A DNA stretch of 64,000 bases from NCBI GenBank assembly GCA_017557885.1, contig JAFYXV010000001.1, positions 1 through 64,000 of the forward strand. The letters run 5' to 3'. The stretch is from a bacterium (GTDB lineage Bacteria; Auribacterota; UBA3054). Within the stretch, counting starts at the first letter, position 1; each line of letters starts with the position of its first letter. Below, piece after piece: positions 25,606 to 33,468 of this stretch. Under the pieces are notes generated by a model. That model was given only the letters and a program-made list of their open reading frames with translations, had not been told where the DNA came from and made no database searches. The position numbers and the translations under genes are program-made.

Positions 25606-26478
25606 ATGAATTCGCATTCATACTTTAAGACTCACTGCGCTTGCGCGGTGAGTCTTTGCTTTTTTATTTCTAGCCTTTTCGCTAGCCTGAACGTCTGCGC
25701 CAGCGACGTGCATCCTATCGGCGAGAAGCTGACCTACAAGGCTTACGCCGTCGGTTTCCTGCCGATCGGCACCGTGACGCAGGAGACCTTCACCAGCAAT
25801 TTCGAAGGCCGCGCCACTTATTGCTTCACCGGCCGCTGCTACGGGGATTATCTGGTCTATCTGGCGGACGTGAGGCTCGGCGCGCAGGTGGACCGCTACA
25901 GCGGCCAGTCGCTCTATCACGAGCTTGAGCAGTACGGCACGGAAAGGCGCGGCCGCCGGCTCTTGTTCGACCGCATGAACAGGAAGATGACCTACACCAG
26001 GCTGGAAAAGGACAAGGTCACCTACAAGGTCCGCCGTGTTATAGACGCGGAGGGCGACGTGGACGATATTTTCGGCGGCGCTTTCAAAGTCAGGGCCAGG
26101 CTTGGCTCAAACGTGGGCGACTATACGGAAGTGAAACTGGTCGAGACCGACAAGATATTCCACCTCAGAGTGGAAGTGGTCGAGAAAACGATCCTGAAAA
26201 TAAAGAACGTCGGCAATTTTCACGCCATGAAAGTTGTCATCAAGCCTCTCAACTTAAAGAAAGAGGAAGTTTTCAAAGGCCTTCTGGAACTGGACAAGGA
26301 CGTGACCATTTTCCTTGAGGAAAAGACCAAGACGCCGCTTTTGATCTCCTCCACTGTGCCCTTCGGCTTCGTGAGGCCCAGGATAACCGTGCTGCTCTCC
26401 GATTGGCAGAAGGTCCCGGGCTTCGAGCCCAGGCCGGTCACCGAAGAAGAACTGAAGGAATTCGAAGGGGGAGAATAA
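25606..26478 (+). CDS. Exported DUF3108 protein
   Basis: 290 residues with a signal peptide (hydrophobic 14-30, cleavage near VCA-SD). The mature start VHPIGEKLTYKAYAVGFLPIG matches the DUF3108 pattern (GE-L-Y ... G-pIGT), a periplasmic beta-barrel-like domain of unknown function. ATG 25606 lies 6 bases after the lipoprotein gene and is needed for the signal peptide. The first 20 codons also encode a terminator hairpin (25627-25665), so only read-through or separate transcripts would express it fully. The next gene overlaps its stop. Confidence 0.82.
   Translation: MNSHSYFKTHCACAVSLCFFISSLFASLNVCASDVHPIGEKLTYKAYAVGFLPIGTVTQETFTSNFEGRATYCFTGRCYGDYLVYLADVRLGAQVDRYSGQSLYHELEQYGTERRGRRLLFDRMNRKMTYTRLEKDKVTYKVRRVIDAEGDVDDIFGGAFKVRARLGSNVGDYTEVKLVETDKIFHLRVEVVEKTILKIKNVGNFHAMKVVIKPLNLKKEEVFKGLLELDKDVTIFLEEKTKTPLLISSTVPFGFVRPRITVLLSDWQKVPGFEPRPVTEEELKEFEGGE
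25627..25665 (+). terminator. Intrinsic terminator or attenuator inside the DUF3108 signal-peptide region
   Basis: Stem AAGACTCAC (25627-25635) with GTGAGTCTT (25648-25656), a GC-rich apical part, then TTTGCTTTTTT. It has the form of a terminator for the lipoprotein gene but overlaps codons 8-20 of the next coding region. Confidence 0.7.
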
Positions 26479-26834
26479 TGCTTTCCCAAAGAGAGTATCT
26501 GGCGGCATGGCTTGTCACCGCGGTGACCATCGCTTTGGGCTTCTGCCGGCTCTCCATGGGCAGCAAGGAAAAAGTAATCCCTTTGCGTCTGGAAACGGCG
26601 GAAGTGATGCCTCTCTCGGAAAGCAGGCGCAAGCCTATAGATCTCGCCACGGCGAAAATAAAAGATCTTCTCGCGATCCCGGGGCTTAGCGAAAAGCAGG
26701 CTGAAGCGATCTTGAAGCTAAAAGACCAGCTTCGTTCCCCCAACGACCTGCTGAAGATCCCCGGTCTTGATCCGGCGCTGATTTTGCGCTTAAGCGAATA
26801 TCTTTTTCCCAAAGAGATCCTGAAAAAGTTATGA
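26478..26834 (+). CDS. Membrane-anchored helix-hairpin-helix protein (ComEA-like)
   Basis: 118 residues from ATG 26478, which overlaps the DUF3108 stop (TAATG). One N-terminal hydrophobic helix (about 7-24) is followed by a double helix-hairpin-helix: IDLATAKIKDLLAIPGLSEK then LLKIPGLDPALI. This is the ComEA layout, which binds incoming DNA outside the inner membrane during transformation. dprA follows with a 4-base overlap, supporting a DNA-uptake role. Confidence 0.82.
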   Translation: MLSQREYLAAWLVTAVTIALGFCRLSMGSKEKVIPLRLETAEVMPLSESRRKPIDLATAKIKDLLAIPGLSEKQAEAILKLKDQLRSPNDLLKIPGLDPALILRLSEYLFPKEILKKL

Positions 26835-27940
26835 CCGATCTAGACGCTCTGCTTATCCTGAATCACCTTAGGGTGGGACCTATCTCCGCCAGGAGGCTTC
26901 TGGAGTATTTCGGCAGTCCCTCCGAGATCTTCCGCTCGCTGTTTTCCGAGCGTCAGGCGCCCAATATAGATTTTCTTTCCGGGGATTACGTCAACCGTCT
27001 TTTGAATTGGGAAAAGGAAGTGGATCTTGGAAAAGCCTGGGAGATCCTGAAACGGGAAAAAATCAGGGTGGTGACTTTTTACGACCGCGACTATCCCGAG
27101 CTTCTGAAACAGATCTACGATCATCCTTTGCTTTTTTACATGAAGGGCTCCTTTTCTCCGGCGGACAGTGAGGCTCTGGCCATCGTTGGCTCCCGGGACG
27201 CCACGGAGTATGGCCGCCACGTGGCCTACCGCTGGGCCGCCCGGATCGCCGGGGCGGGGATACCGATCATCTCGGGACTGGCGGCGGGCGTTGACACCGC
27301 GGCCCACGAAGGCGCGCTTTCCGCGGGCGGCCGGACCATCGCTCTTCTGGGCTACGGCTTCGGCTACGTCTATCCCAAGGAGAACGAAAGGCTTTTCGAC
27401 GAGATCGCGGAAAAAGGCGCGGTCATTACGGAATACGCCTGGCGCAAGGCGCTGGGCAAGGGCTCGTTCCCGTTGAGAAACCGTCTCATCGCCGGCATGG
27501 CGAAGGCCACGCTGGTGGTGGAATCGAGGGAGAAGGGCGGCTCCCTTATCACGGCTCACTACGCCGCGGAATACAACCGCTCCGTTTACGCCGTGCCGGG
27601 ACCGGTGAACGCGCCGCTTTCCCGCGGCACCAACAATCTCATAAGAGAAGGCGCGACCTTAGTCACGGCTCCGGAACAATTGTCCGACGAGTTTGAATTA
27701 ATGTTCCAGAAGCCGCCCCAGGATCTTTCCCTGGAGGGCCGCCGGAAGGCCACGGAAGAGGAGCTGGAGGGCATGGAAAGGGCGGTCTTCGCCGCCTTGA
27801 AAGAGCCTCTGACCCCGGACGCCCTCTGCGAGATCATAGACGAGAGCATCGACAAGATCTCCGCCTCGCTGGTCTCTCTGGAAATCAAAGGCTATGTCCT
27901 GGCTTTGCCCGGACGCCGCTACATGCGCGCGGAGCTCTGA
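26831..27940 (+). CDS. dprA: DNA-processing protein DprA
   Basis: 369 residues: an N-terminal helical part, the Rossmann-like DprA/Smf core (ALAIVGSRDATEYG, ISGLAAGVDTAAHEGAL, FPLRNRLIAG, EKGGSLITAHYA, VPGPVNAPLSRGTN) and a C-terminal winged helix (about 300-369). DprA protects incoming single-stranded DNA and loads RecA on it during transformation. Overlaps the ComEA-like gene by 4 bases. No other competence genes are in the window. Confidence 0.95.
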   Translation: MTDLDALLILNHLRVGPISARRLLEYFGSPSEIFRSLFSERQAPNIDFLSGDYVNRLLNWEKEVDLGKAWEILKREKIRVVTFYDRDYPELLKQIYDHPLLFYMKGSFSPADSEALAIVGSRDATEYGRHVAYRWAARIAGAGIPIISGLAAGVDTAAHEGALSAGGRTIALLGYGFGYVYPKENERLFDEIAEKGAVITEYAWRKALGKGSFPLRNRLIAGMAKATLVVESREKGGSLITAHYAAEYNRSVYAVPGPVNAPLSRGTNNLIREGATLVTAPEQLSDEFELMFQKPPQDLSLEGRRKATEEELEGMERAVFAALKEPLTPDALCEIIDESIDKISASLVSLEIKGYVLALPGRRYMRAEL

Positions 27941-27942
27941 AT

Positions 27943-29091
27943 ATGAAAATTCTTTTCGCCATACAGAAACTTGACAAGAAACTCGGCGGCGCCGAAAGGT
28001 TCACCACGAACCTTGTGAAGAGCATGCTCAAAAGAGGGCACGACATTACGATCGCCTGCTACTCCTGGGACAAGCAATACGAAGAGCAGGGGATCAGATT
28101 CATCAGGATCAAAAAGCCGGGATTTCTGAAAGATCCCTGGGAAGAATATTCCAAAAGCCTGAAGGAAGAAATAGAAAAACTGGATGAGAAGCCGGACATT
28201 GTCTGCGGACTCACGCAAACGTATCCCCAGGACGTCCATCGTTTCGCCGGCGGGATCTACGCCTACTGGCTTCCCAAGAAATACCCCAAGACCTGGTTCT
28301 TCCAGAAGTTCATGCCCAGGAACCGCCGCATCCTTCAGTTTGAAAAGAAGATCTACGCTCCCCAAAACCTCAGGTACGCCGTGGCCATTTCCGAAATGGA
28401 CAAGGCGCTCCTGGAAAAGTACTACGCTTTTCCCGAAGAGCGCATAATAACGATCTACAACGGCATCGATCAAACGGAATTTCACAATAACGGCAGGGAA
28501 GAGACGAGGCAAAAATTAACGAAAGCCAACGCCATAGATCCCAAATTACGCATTGTGCTTTTCTCCGCCAACAATTACAAAAGAAAAGGGTTGCCCGAGG
28601 CGGTCGAAGCGATCCTTAAAACTAAAGATCCCTCCCGCTTCGCGCTCGTCGTGATCGGCAAGCCGGACAAAGCGCTAAGAAGTTCGCTGAAGAGAAAGAT
28701 AGGGGACAAATTCCGGAACGTCTGGCTCTCCAGGGTCGATGATCCCGCGGAATACTACCGCGGCGCCGACCTTATGCTTTTCCCCACCCATTACGATTCC
28801 TTCGCCAACGTGACCGCCGAAGCCATGCTCTGCGGTCTTCCTCTCATCACCACCAAAGATGCCGGCGGATCAGAAATGGTTACCCAGGGCGTCAACGGCT
28901 TCGTGGTGGAGGATAGTTCGAAGATAAAGGAAATGGCCGAGGCCCTGGATCTTCTTTTAGACGAAGAGAAGCTTAAAAGTTTCTCCCTGAACGCCCCCAA
29001 CACCGCCAAGGATCTCACCACAGACCGCTGCGCCGCAAATTTTGAGGCGCTTTTCCAAAAGATCCTGGAAGAAAGAAAAAACGGCGGTTGA
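27943..29091 (+). CDS. Glycosyltransferase family 4 (GT-B fold)
   Basis: 382 residues. N-terminal KLDKKLGGAERF is the acceptor-side start of GT4 enzymes; the C-terminal half has FSANNYKRKGLPEAVEA, PTHYDSFANVTAEAMLCGLP and the donor-binding E(x7)E region ending in TTKDAGG-SE. The closest general type is the LPS core heptose/glucose transferases (WaaG-like), so a role in lipopolysaccharide or surface glycans is likely. It starts 2 bases after dprA but has no known link to competence. Confidence 0.88.
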   Translation: MKILFAIQKLDKKLGGAERFTTNLVKSMLKRGHDITIACYSWDKQYEEQGIRFIRIKKPGFLKDPWEEYSKSLKEEIEKLDEKPDIVCGLTQTYPQDVHRFAGGIYAYWLPKKYPKTWFFQKFMPRNRRILQFEKKIYAPQNLRYAVAISEMDKALLEKYYAFPEERIITIYNGIDQTEFHNNGREETRQKLTKANAIDPKLRIVLFSANNYKRKGLPEAVEAILKTKDPSRFALVVIGKPDKALRSSLKRKIGDKFRNVWLSRVDDPAEYYRGADLMLFPTHYDSFANVTAEAMLCGLPLITTKDAGGSEMVTQGVNGFVVEDSSKIKEMAEALDLLLDEEKLKSFSLNAPNTAKDLTTDRCAANFEALFQKILEERKNGG

Positions 29092-29119
29092 TCTCAGGTT
29101 CCCCCGATCGGATATAATT

Positions 29120-29128
29120 TGTTATAAT
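29120..29128 (+). promoter_or_regulatory. Extended -10 promoter of the metalloprotease-like gene
   Basis: TG-T-TATAAT with hexamer 29123-29128; a second TATAAT lies at 29113-29118. The start codon is at 29159, after a GGGG-rich site. Confidence 0.45.
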
Positions 29129-29158
29129 CCAGGTTATAAAATGACCTAAGGGGGGACG

Positions 29159-31744
29159 ATGAGAAAGTATTTTTATCTTGCTGCGGCTGCCTTCGTGTTT
29201 TCGGCTTTCGCCGAGAAGACCATTTTTGACCCGACGCGCCCTGTTTCCATGCTGGGGCAGAAAGAATTCACGGTGCAGTGGCACACTGCGGAGCCTTGCG
29301 CCACGAAACTGCAGATAAGGGAAGGCGGGGAGCCCTGCACGACCTGGAAGCCAGAGGGGGAGGAGTACAAGCCCTGGGAGGAGGATGAGGTCAGGATAGT
29401 GGAAGGCGGGACCACCGGGACTTTTCACAGACTGACGGTCACGGGCCTGAATCCCTGCATGCGTTATTATTACAGACTCTTTGATCCGGGCGCGGAGCCT
29501 GCTCCGGCGGAAGTCAACTGGGGCGCGGAGAAGCCCTGGGGAAGGGAGTTCGCGGTGAACACGCTCTCGCCGGACGGATGCCGGACGGTCGTAAGAGTGC
29601 CGGTGAAGGTCCTGGTGATGCCGAACGTTTACAGCATGTTCAACGTGAAGAAGCCGGACGGAACGTATCCGGAATTGCCTGCTGCGATCGGGGATGCGGA
29701 GAAGGAGAAGATCGTAAGGGACTTCAAGCTGGCGGAAAGATTCTGGTTCGTGAACAACGGTTTCAGGGTGTGGTATGATCTGCAGATCTTCTGGGACGAG
29801 CGGCCACAGTATTGGGGAGAAGTGCCTGACGACGCTCCCGAGAGCTACAAGGCTCTGGTCAAGTGCAGGAGTTTTTCCGGGCAGGAGTATCGTTTCCCGG
29901 GCGGCGGGACTTTCACGATCGTGGATCTCAGGAACATCGAGAAGACGAATACGGCGCCGGTGGAAGACGAGTATGTAGGGCAGATAGAGAACGCGCAGCT
30001 GAGGTATTATGACGCTCGCAGCGGAAAGTGGCTCTACAGGACGAGCGGCGGCGGGACCTTCGGAGTGACCGAGTGGCGCCGCGGAGTGCCGGGAAGGTCG
30101 CAGTATCTGGGGGACGACATAGCCTGGCTGACCTGCCACGAGTACCATCACCAGATCGAGAGCCTGGGGACCTTCAGCGGGCTGGACAGGGAAGACGATC
30201 ACGTAATTTACGACCACTTCGTCAACCGGCACCGCTTCCGGAAGGCGGACGGTGAGTGGGACGAGACTCCCTGGGATCTCTCGGCGAAATGCGGCGACCA
30301 CTGGAGCGGGATAGCCATGACTGACAGGAAACTGACGGATCTGCAGTGGCTGAGGATGTACTTCGGAACGCCTGTCCTGGTCGTTGACCGGGATATGGAC
30401 GGCGTGCCGGACGGCGGAATGTTCTCGGACGGGAAGCTGCCCTTTACGGAAGCGGAATACGGCTATGATGAGAACAAGCGCTCCACGGACGGAGTGACGG
30501 ACGATTTTTCGAAGGTGAGGGAGAGCATTTGGAGCGGCGGAGTTTTGCAGCCCTGGTTCGCGAGAAGGATAGAGGAATCCGTCTGGCCGAATCCTGCGTC
30601 GTCGGACAGCGACGACGACGGATTGGATGACGCCATAGACCCCTTGCCGCTGATTCCCTTCGAACCGTATATTTGGCCCCTGACGGCCGAAATAGACGGG
30701 GAGAAGTCGGAATGGGCAAATATACCCCTTACGGGCGAAAAACGCGTGGATGACGTTTCTGTGCGCTTTAAACAGGCTCATGACGAGAGCGCCTACTACG
30801 CGCTGATAGAAGCGGAAGGAAATTTCACGGAGATACTCCTGGAACTGGACGGCGAAGGGCACGGGATCTTCAGCGGAAACGACGCGCCCGGTGGCAGCAA
30901 AGACTATTACGAGTTCCGGATCCGTCCCGACGGCGACGGGTATAAGATCACGAAGGGCGGCCGCGGCGAAGGGACGAGTTTCGCTTACAAGAAAGAAGGC
31001 GGGAAGGTCGTTTTTGAATTTTCCATCGAGAACCGAGGGGAATCGACCTGGTTCTGGAAGGGCGGAGGAAGGGAAGTGGGCTCCATCGTGAGCTTCCGTC
31101 TGCCGGACAAATCAGCCTACAGCCTGGGGGACGGCTATCAGCCTGTCTATTGCTTCATGCTGCCAGCCTCCGGCATAAGCAAGTGCCCCGTCCCGCTGCC
31201 AAAAGAGCTGAGCGCGGAGGAGGCGGACATCGCGCTTGATTTCTCCAAGGAAACGGATCTTTCAAAGTTCGAATTCACGCCGGAATATTTTGAAGTCAAG
31301 GACGGCGCGCTGAATTTGAAAGCGGATATGCCGCTCAACGCCACGGCTTACCTTCTGGCGCCGGGCTTCAAGGGCGGAGATTTCACCGCTTTCATGGAAT
31401 TTGAGGCGAAGGCTGACGCGGTTCTGGGAGCCTTCGGGAGCGGCACTGCCGATATCGATCCCGGTAAAGACAGCGTAGGCTTCCTGGGAGGATATGGCAA
31501 CAAGCTCTCGAAGATAAGATTGAAAGGCTTGGGCGAAGTGTGCGAGAAGGCTTTTGCTCTGACTCCGGGACGCCATACGATGCAATTCCAGCGAAAGGGG
31601 AAATTCTTCTTTTTGATCTGCGACGGGCGTGAGATCGGCTGGTACGGCGACAATACGAAGCGCCCGGCGGAAAGGATCGGACTTTTGGGCTGCGCGGGAA
31701 GCGGACTGAAAGTCTATCGCCTTTATATTAAAGGCGGCAAATAG
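29159..31744 (+). CDS. Large secreted multidomain protein with HEYHH zinc-peptidase motif
   Basis: 861 residues with a signal peptide (cleavage near FSAFA-E). Residues about 20-125 look like a fibronectin-III-type or purple-acid-phosphatase-type N-terminal domain. HEYHH at 327-331 in LTCHEYHHQIES is a zinc-metallopeptidase-like HExxH, with acidic and His residues downstream (DDHVIYDHF). A calcium-loop repeat DSDDDGLDD lies near 482-492. Residues about 510-680 may be a carbohydrate-binding beta-sandwich, and the C-terminus (about 690-861) resembles LamG or 3-keto-disaccharide-hydrolase folds (GRHTMQFQRKG, DGREIGWYGD). I do not recognise this architecture; predicted extracellular glycan-associated protease. 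Confidence 0.75.
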   Translation: MRKYFYLAAAAFVFSAFAEKTIFDPTRPVSMLGQKEFTVQWHTAEPCATKLQIREGGEPCTTWKPEGEEYKPWEEDEVRIVEGGTTGTFHRLTVTGLNPCMRYYYRLFDPGAEPAPAEVNWGAEKPWGREFAVNTLSPDGCRTVVRVPVKVLVMPNVYSMFNVKKPDGTYPELPAAIGDAEKEKIVRDFKLAERFWFVNNGFRVWYDLQIFWDERPQYWGEVPDDAPESYKALVKCRSFSGQEYRFPGGGTFTIVDLRNIEKTNTAPVEDEYVGQIENAQLRYYDARSGKWLYRTSGGGTFGVTEWRRGVPGRSQYLGDDIAWLTCHEYHHQIESLGTFSGLDREDDHVIYDHFVNRHRFRKADGEWDETPWDLSAKCGDHWSGIAMTDRKLTDLQWLRMYFGTPVLVVDRDMDGVPDGGMFSDGKLPFTEAEYGYDENKRSTDGVTDDFSKVRESIWSGGVLQPWFARRIEESVWPNPASSDSDDDGLDDAIDPLPLIPFEPYIWPLTAEIDGEKSEWANIPLTGEKRVDDVSVRFKQAHDESAYYALIEAEGNFTEILLELDGEGHGIFSGNDAPGGSKDYYEFRIRPDGDGYKITKGGRGEGTSFAYKKEGGKVVFEFSIENRGESTWFWKGGGREVGSIVSFRLPDKSAYSLGDGYQPVYCFMLPASGISKCPVPLPKELSAEEADIALDFSKETDLSKFEFTPEYFEVKDGALNLKADMPLNATAYLLAPGFKGGDFTAFMEFEAKADAVLGAFGSGTADIDPGKDSVGFLGGYGNKLSKIRLKGLGEVCEKAFALTPGRHTMQFQRKGKFFFLICDGREIGWYGDNTKRPAERIGLLGCAGSGLKVYRLYIKGGK

Positions 31745-31753
31745 GGCGGAGTA

Positions 31754-32395
31754 TTATTTGGAAAGGCGCTCCAGCTGTCGCAGGCAGTCTTCCACGTCGG
31801 TGACTTTGAGCGAGGCGATAACTTCGTCCGGCTGATCCCACCAGCGCGCTTTTAAAAGACGACGGATCGTTTCCTCGTCGAAACGGTACCTGACTACGCG
31901 GGCGGGTACTCCCAGCGCGACGGCATAGGGCGGAACGTCGTGGGTCACGATGGCGCCCGCGCCAATAATGGCGCCGTCTCCAATCGTGACGCCGTTCATT
32001 ATGACGGCGTTTATTCCGATCCAGACGTCGTTGCCGATGACGACCGGACGGGAGTAGGTGAAATCAACACGCTTGTCCTCAGGGATGACTAGCCCGTCCG
32101 TAACGGTGCGCATGTCATTGTAGAAAAGCGGCGAAGTGCTTAGAAAATCAGTCGGATGCGATGTCGCCCCAATTACGACGTTGCTGGCGACGGAGCAAAA
32201 ATTGCCGATGCGCGTGCGCTTGTCGCTGATGCTGCTGCCGACTCCCACGTAGGTGTTGCGGCCTATGATGCCGCGGGCGCGGAGCTCGCGGTTAAGTACG
32301 GCGCTCCTGCGGTGGCGGGCGCGGAAGGCCTTCCTTTTCTTTTTGCTGTAGAAAAACAGTACGTCGGCGAGTATGTTGATCCAGAATTGCTTCAT
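31754..32395 (-). CDS. Hexapeptide-repeat O-acetyltransferase (CatB/maltose-acetyltransferase-like)
   Basis: 213 residues. The left-handed beta-helix signature is clear (VVIGNDVWIGINAVIMNGV, IGDGAIIGAGAIVTHDV, PPYAVALGVPARVVRYRF), as is the family insertion around SHPTDFLSTSP. Such trimeric enzymes transfer acetyl from acetyl-CoA to sugars or small molecules, often in polysaccharide modification. Convergent with the gene at 29159, with 9 bases between stop codons. Confidence 0.88.
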   Translation of the reverse strand: MKQFWINILADVLFFYSKKKRKAFRARHRRSAVLNRELRARGIIGRNTYVGVGSSISDKRTRIGNFCSVASNVVIGATSHPTDFLSTSPLFYNDMRTVTDGLVIPEDKRVDFTYSRPVVIGNDVWIGINAVIMNGVTIGDGAIIGAGAIVTHDVPPYAVALGVPARVVRYRFDEETIRRLLKARWWDQPDEVIASLKVTDVEDCLRQLERLSK

Positions 32396-32562
32396 ATTCG
32401 GTAGTCTATCACATGCGAAACGTTATTTCAAGCGATTTTCCCAAATTCCATTATTCCGGACCGTCCCTTCATTCGGCCAGGCTCGCCGGCTTCTGAGCGG
32501 CCAGCGGACGTGAAGTTCAAGCATTTTACAACATGCTAAAAACAAATAAGTTACAAAATATT

Positions 32563-32590
32563 TGGCTAAAATCACCCCTAATTTTAGCCA
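32563..32590. repeat. Perfect 10-bp inverted repeat next to the MNT-HEPN cassette
   Basis: TGGCTAAAAT (32563-32572) and its complement (32581-32590) flank an 8-base loop, 11 bases before the first 33-bp direct repeat. No T-run. Could be an operator or a mark of the insertion site. Confidence 0.5.
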
Positions 32591-32601
32591 CGATCCGCTG
32601 T

Positions 32602-32634
32602 TCCTTAATAATTCTGTGATTATGATAAAATAAA
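32602..32634 (+). repeat. Direct repeat, copy 1 (secA promoter duplicate before MNT-HEPN)
   Basis: 33 bases identical to 33409-33441, beginning TCCTTAATAATTC and containing the extended -10 TG-A-TAAAAT (hexamer 32626-32631). The two copies bracket the MNT-HEPN pair, 807 bases apart start to start. Confidence 0.95.
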
Positions 32635-32671
32635 AACAGATTTATAAAACGATATCTGATATTAGTTGACA

Positions 32672-33001
32672 ATGTTAAGAAAAGATTTAAATAACAGTTT
32701 CAACCTTTCTGCTTTGACCGGCATAAAAATGTCGGTCCTGAATGAAGTTTATTGTTATGCGAGAGAAAATGCGCTCGAGAAAGCTGTGCTTTTCGGCTCT
32801 CGCTCTAGAGGAGAGCAGAAAAGAAGCAGCGACATTGATTTGGCTGTCTTGGGAGGAAATATAGATAAGTTCAAATCTGACGTTGAGGAGAAGACAAGCA
32901 CGTTGCTTCGTTTTGATATTGTCGATCTTAGCGTTGTTTCAAACAGCGAGTTGATCAACGAGATAAAAAGAGACGGAATAACCTTGTATGAAAAAGTTTG
33001 A
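32672..33001 (+). CDS. MNT-family nucleotidyltransferase (antitoxin of a HEPN-MNT pair)
   Basis: 109 residues from ATG 32672 (a TTG at 32666 is possible). The minimal nucleotidyltransferase signature is complete: LFGSRSRGE with the GS pair at 42-43 and the metal-binding DID at 54-56. In type VII systems MNT antitoxins transfer AMP to their HEPN toxin and silence it. Its 3' end overlaps the HEPN gene by 14 bases, the usual order and coupling. The pair lies between two copies of the secA promoter region. Confidence 0.92.
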   Translation: MLRKDLNNSFNLSALTGIKMSVLNEVYCYARENALEKAVLFGSRSRGEQKRSSDIDLAVLGGNIDKFKSDVEEKTSTLLRFDIVDLSVVSNSELINEIKRDGITLYEKV

Positions 33002-33323
33002 AAATTTCAAAAACAACCTGGCTGTCTTAAAGGAAGCTGGCAATCAGGATTTGCAAAATGAGTTCGTCAAAGGAGGAGTGATCAACAAATTCTTCCTTCA
33101 GTTTGAACTCAGTTGGAAAGTTTTGAAAGAACTTCTGATGTACGAGGGAATATCTGAAGCATCCAGCGGTTCTCCCAGAGAGATTATCAAATCGGCATTC
33201 AAGATCTACGATTTTATTGACGAGGATGCCTGGCTGTCGATGCTGAACCAAAGGAACAGCTCGTTGCATATTTATGATAAAGAAGCGGCTAATAATCTTG
33301 TTGACAAGATAATTTCTGAATAA
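32988..33323 (+). CDS. HEPN toxin partner (HI0074/TIGR01987-like), apparently C-terminally truncated
   Basis: 111 residues. It matches the nucleotidyltransferase-substrate-binding HEPN family: FLQFELSWKVLKELL (36-50), SPREIIKSAF (62-71) and the HEPN motif R-x4-H at Arg89-His94 (QRNSSLHIYD), which forms the RNase site in active toxins. The frame ends at TAA 33321-33323, but the same frame stays open for 22 more codons to TGA 33390-33392, coding PTFVDLEERLEERYKDI, just what the family has at its C-terminus. A Tyr codon changed to TAA would explain this, so the protein seems shortened by about 23 residues. Confidence 0.9.
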   Translation: MKKFENFKNNLAVLKEAGNQDLQNEFVKGGVINKFFLQFELSWKVLKELLMYEGISEASSGSPREIIKSAFKIYDFIDEDAWLSMLNQRNSSLHIYDKEAANNLVDKIISE

Positions 33324-33408
33324 ATACCGACGTTTGTTGATTTGGAAGAACGCCTGGAAGAGCGCTATAAAGACATTATCGGCACGATTTGATTTTGAAA
33401 GCGCCGGC

Positions 33409-33441
33409 TCCTTAATAATTCTGTGATTATGATAAAATAAA
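33409..33441 (+). repeat. Direct repeat, copy 2 (secA promoter)
   Basis: 33 bases identical to 32602-32634. It contains TG-A-TAAAAT (hexamer 33433-33438), about 30 bases before the secA start, and is the presumed secA promoter. Confidence 0.95.
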
Positions 33442-33468
33442 CAAATACAGAATTAGGAGTGTTTATTT

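Noticed and set aside
29015-30862. 615-codon minus-strand frame opposite the metalloprotease-like gene
   Set aside because: Crosses the end of the GT4 gene and opposes a gene with signal peptide and promoter; Arg/Pro-rich artefact.
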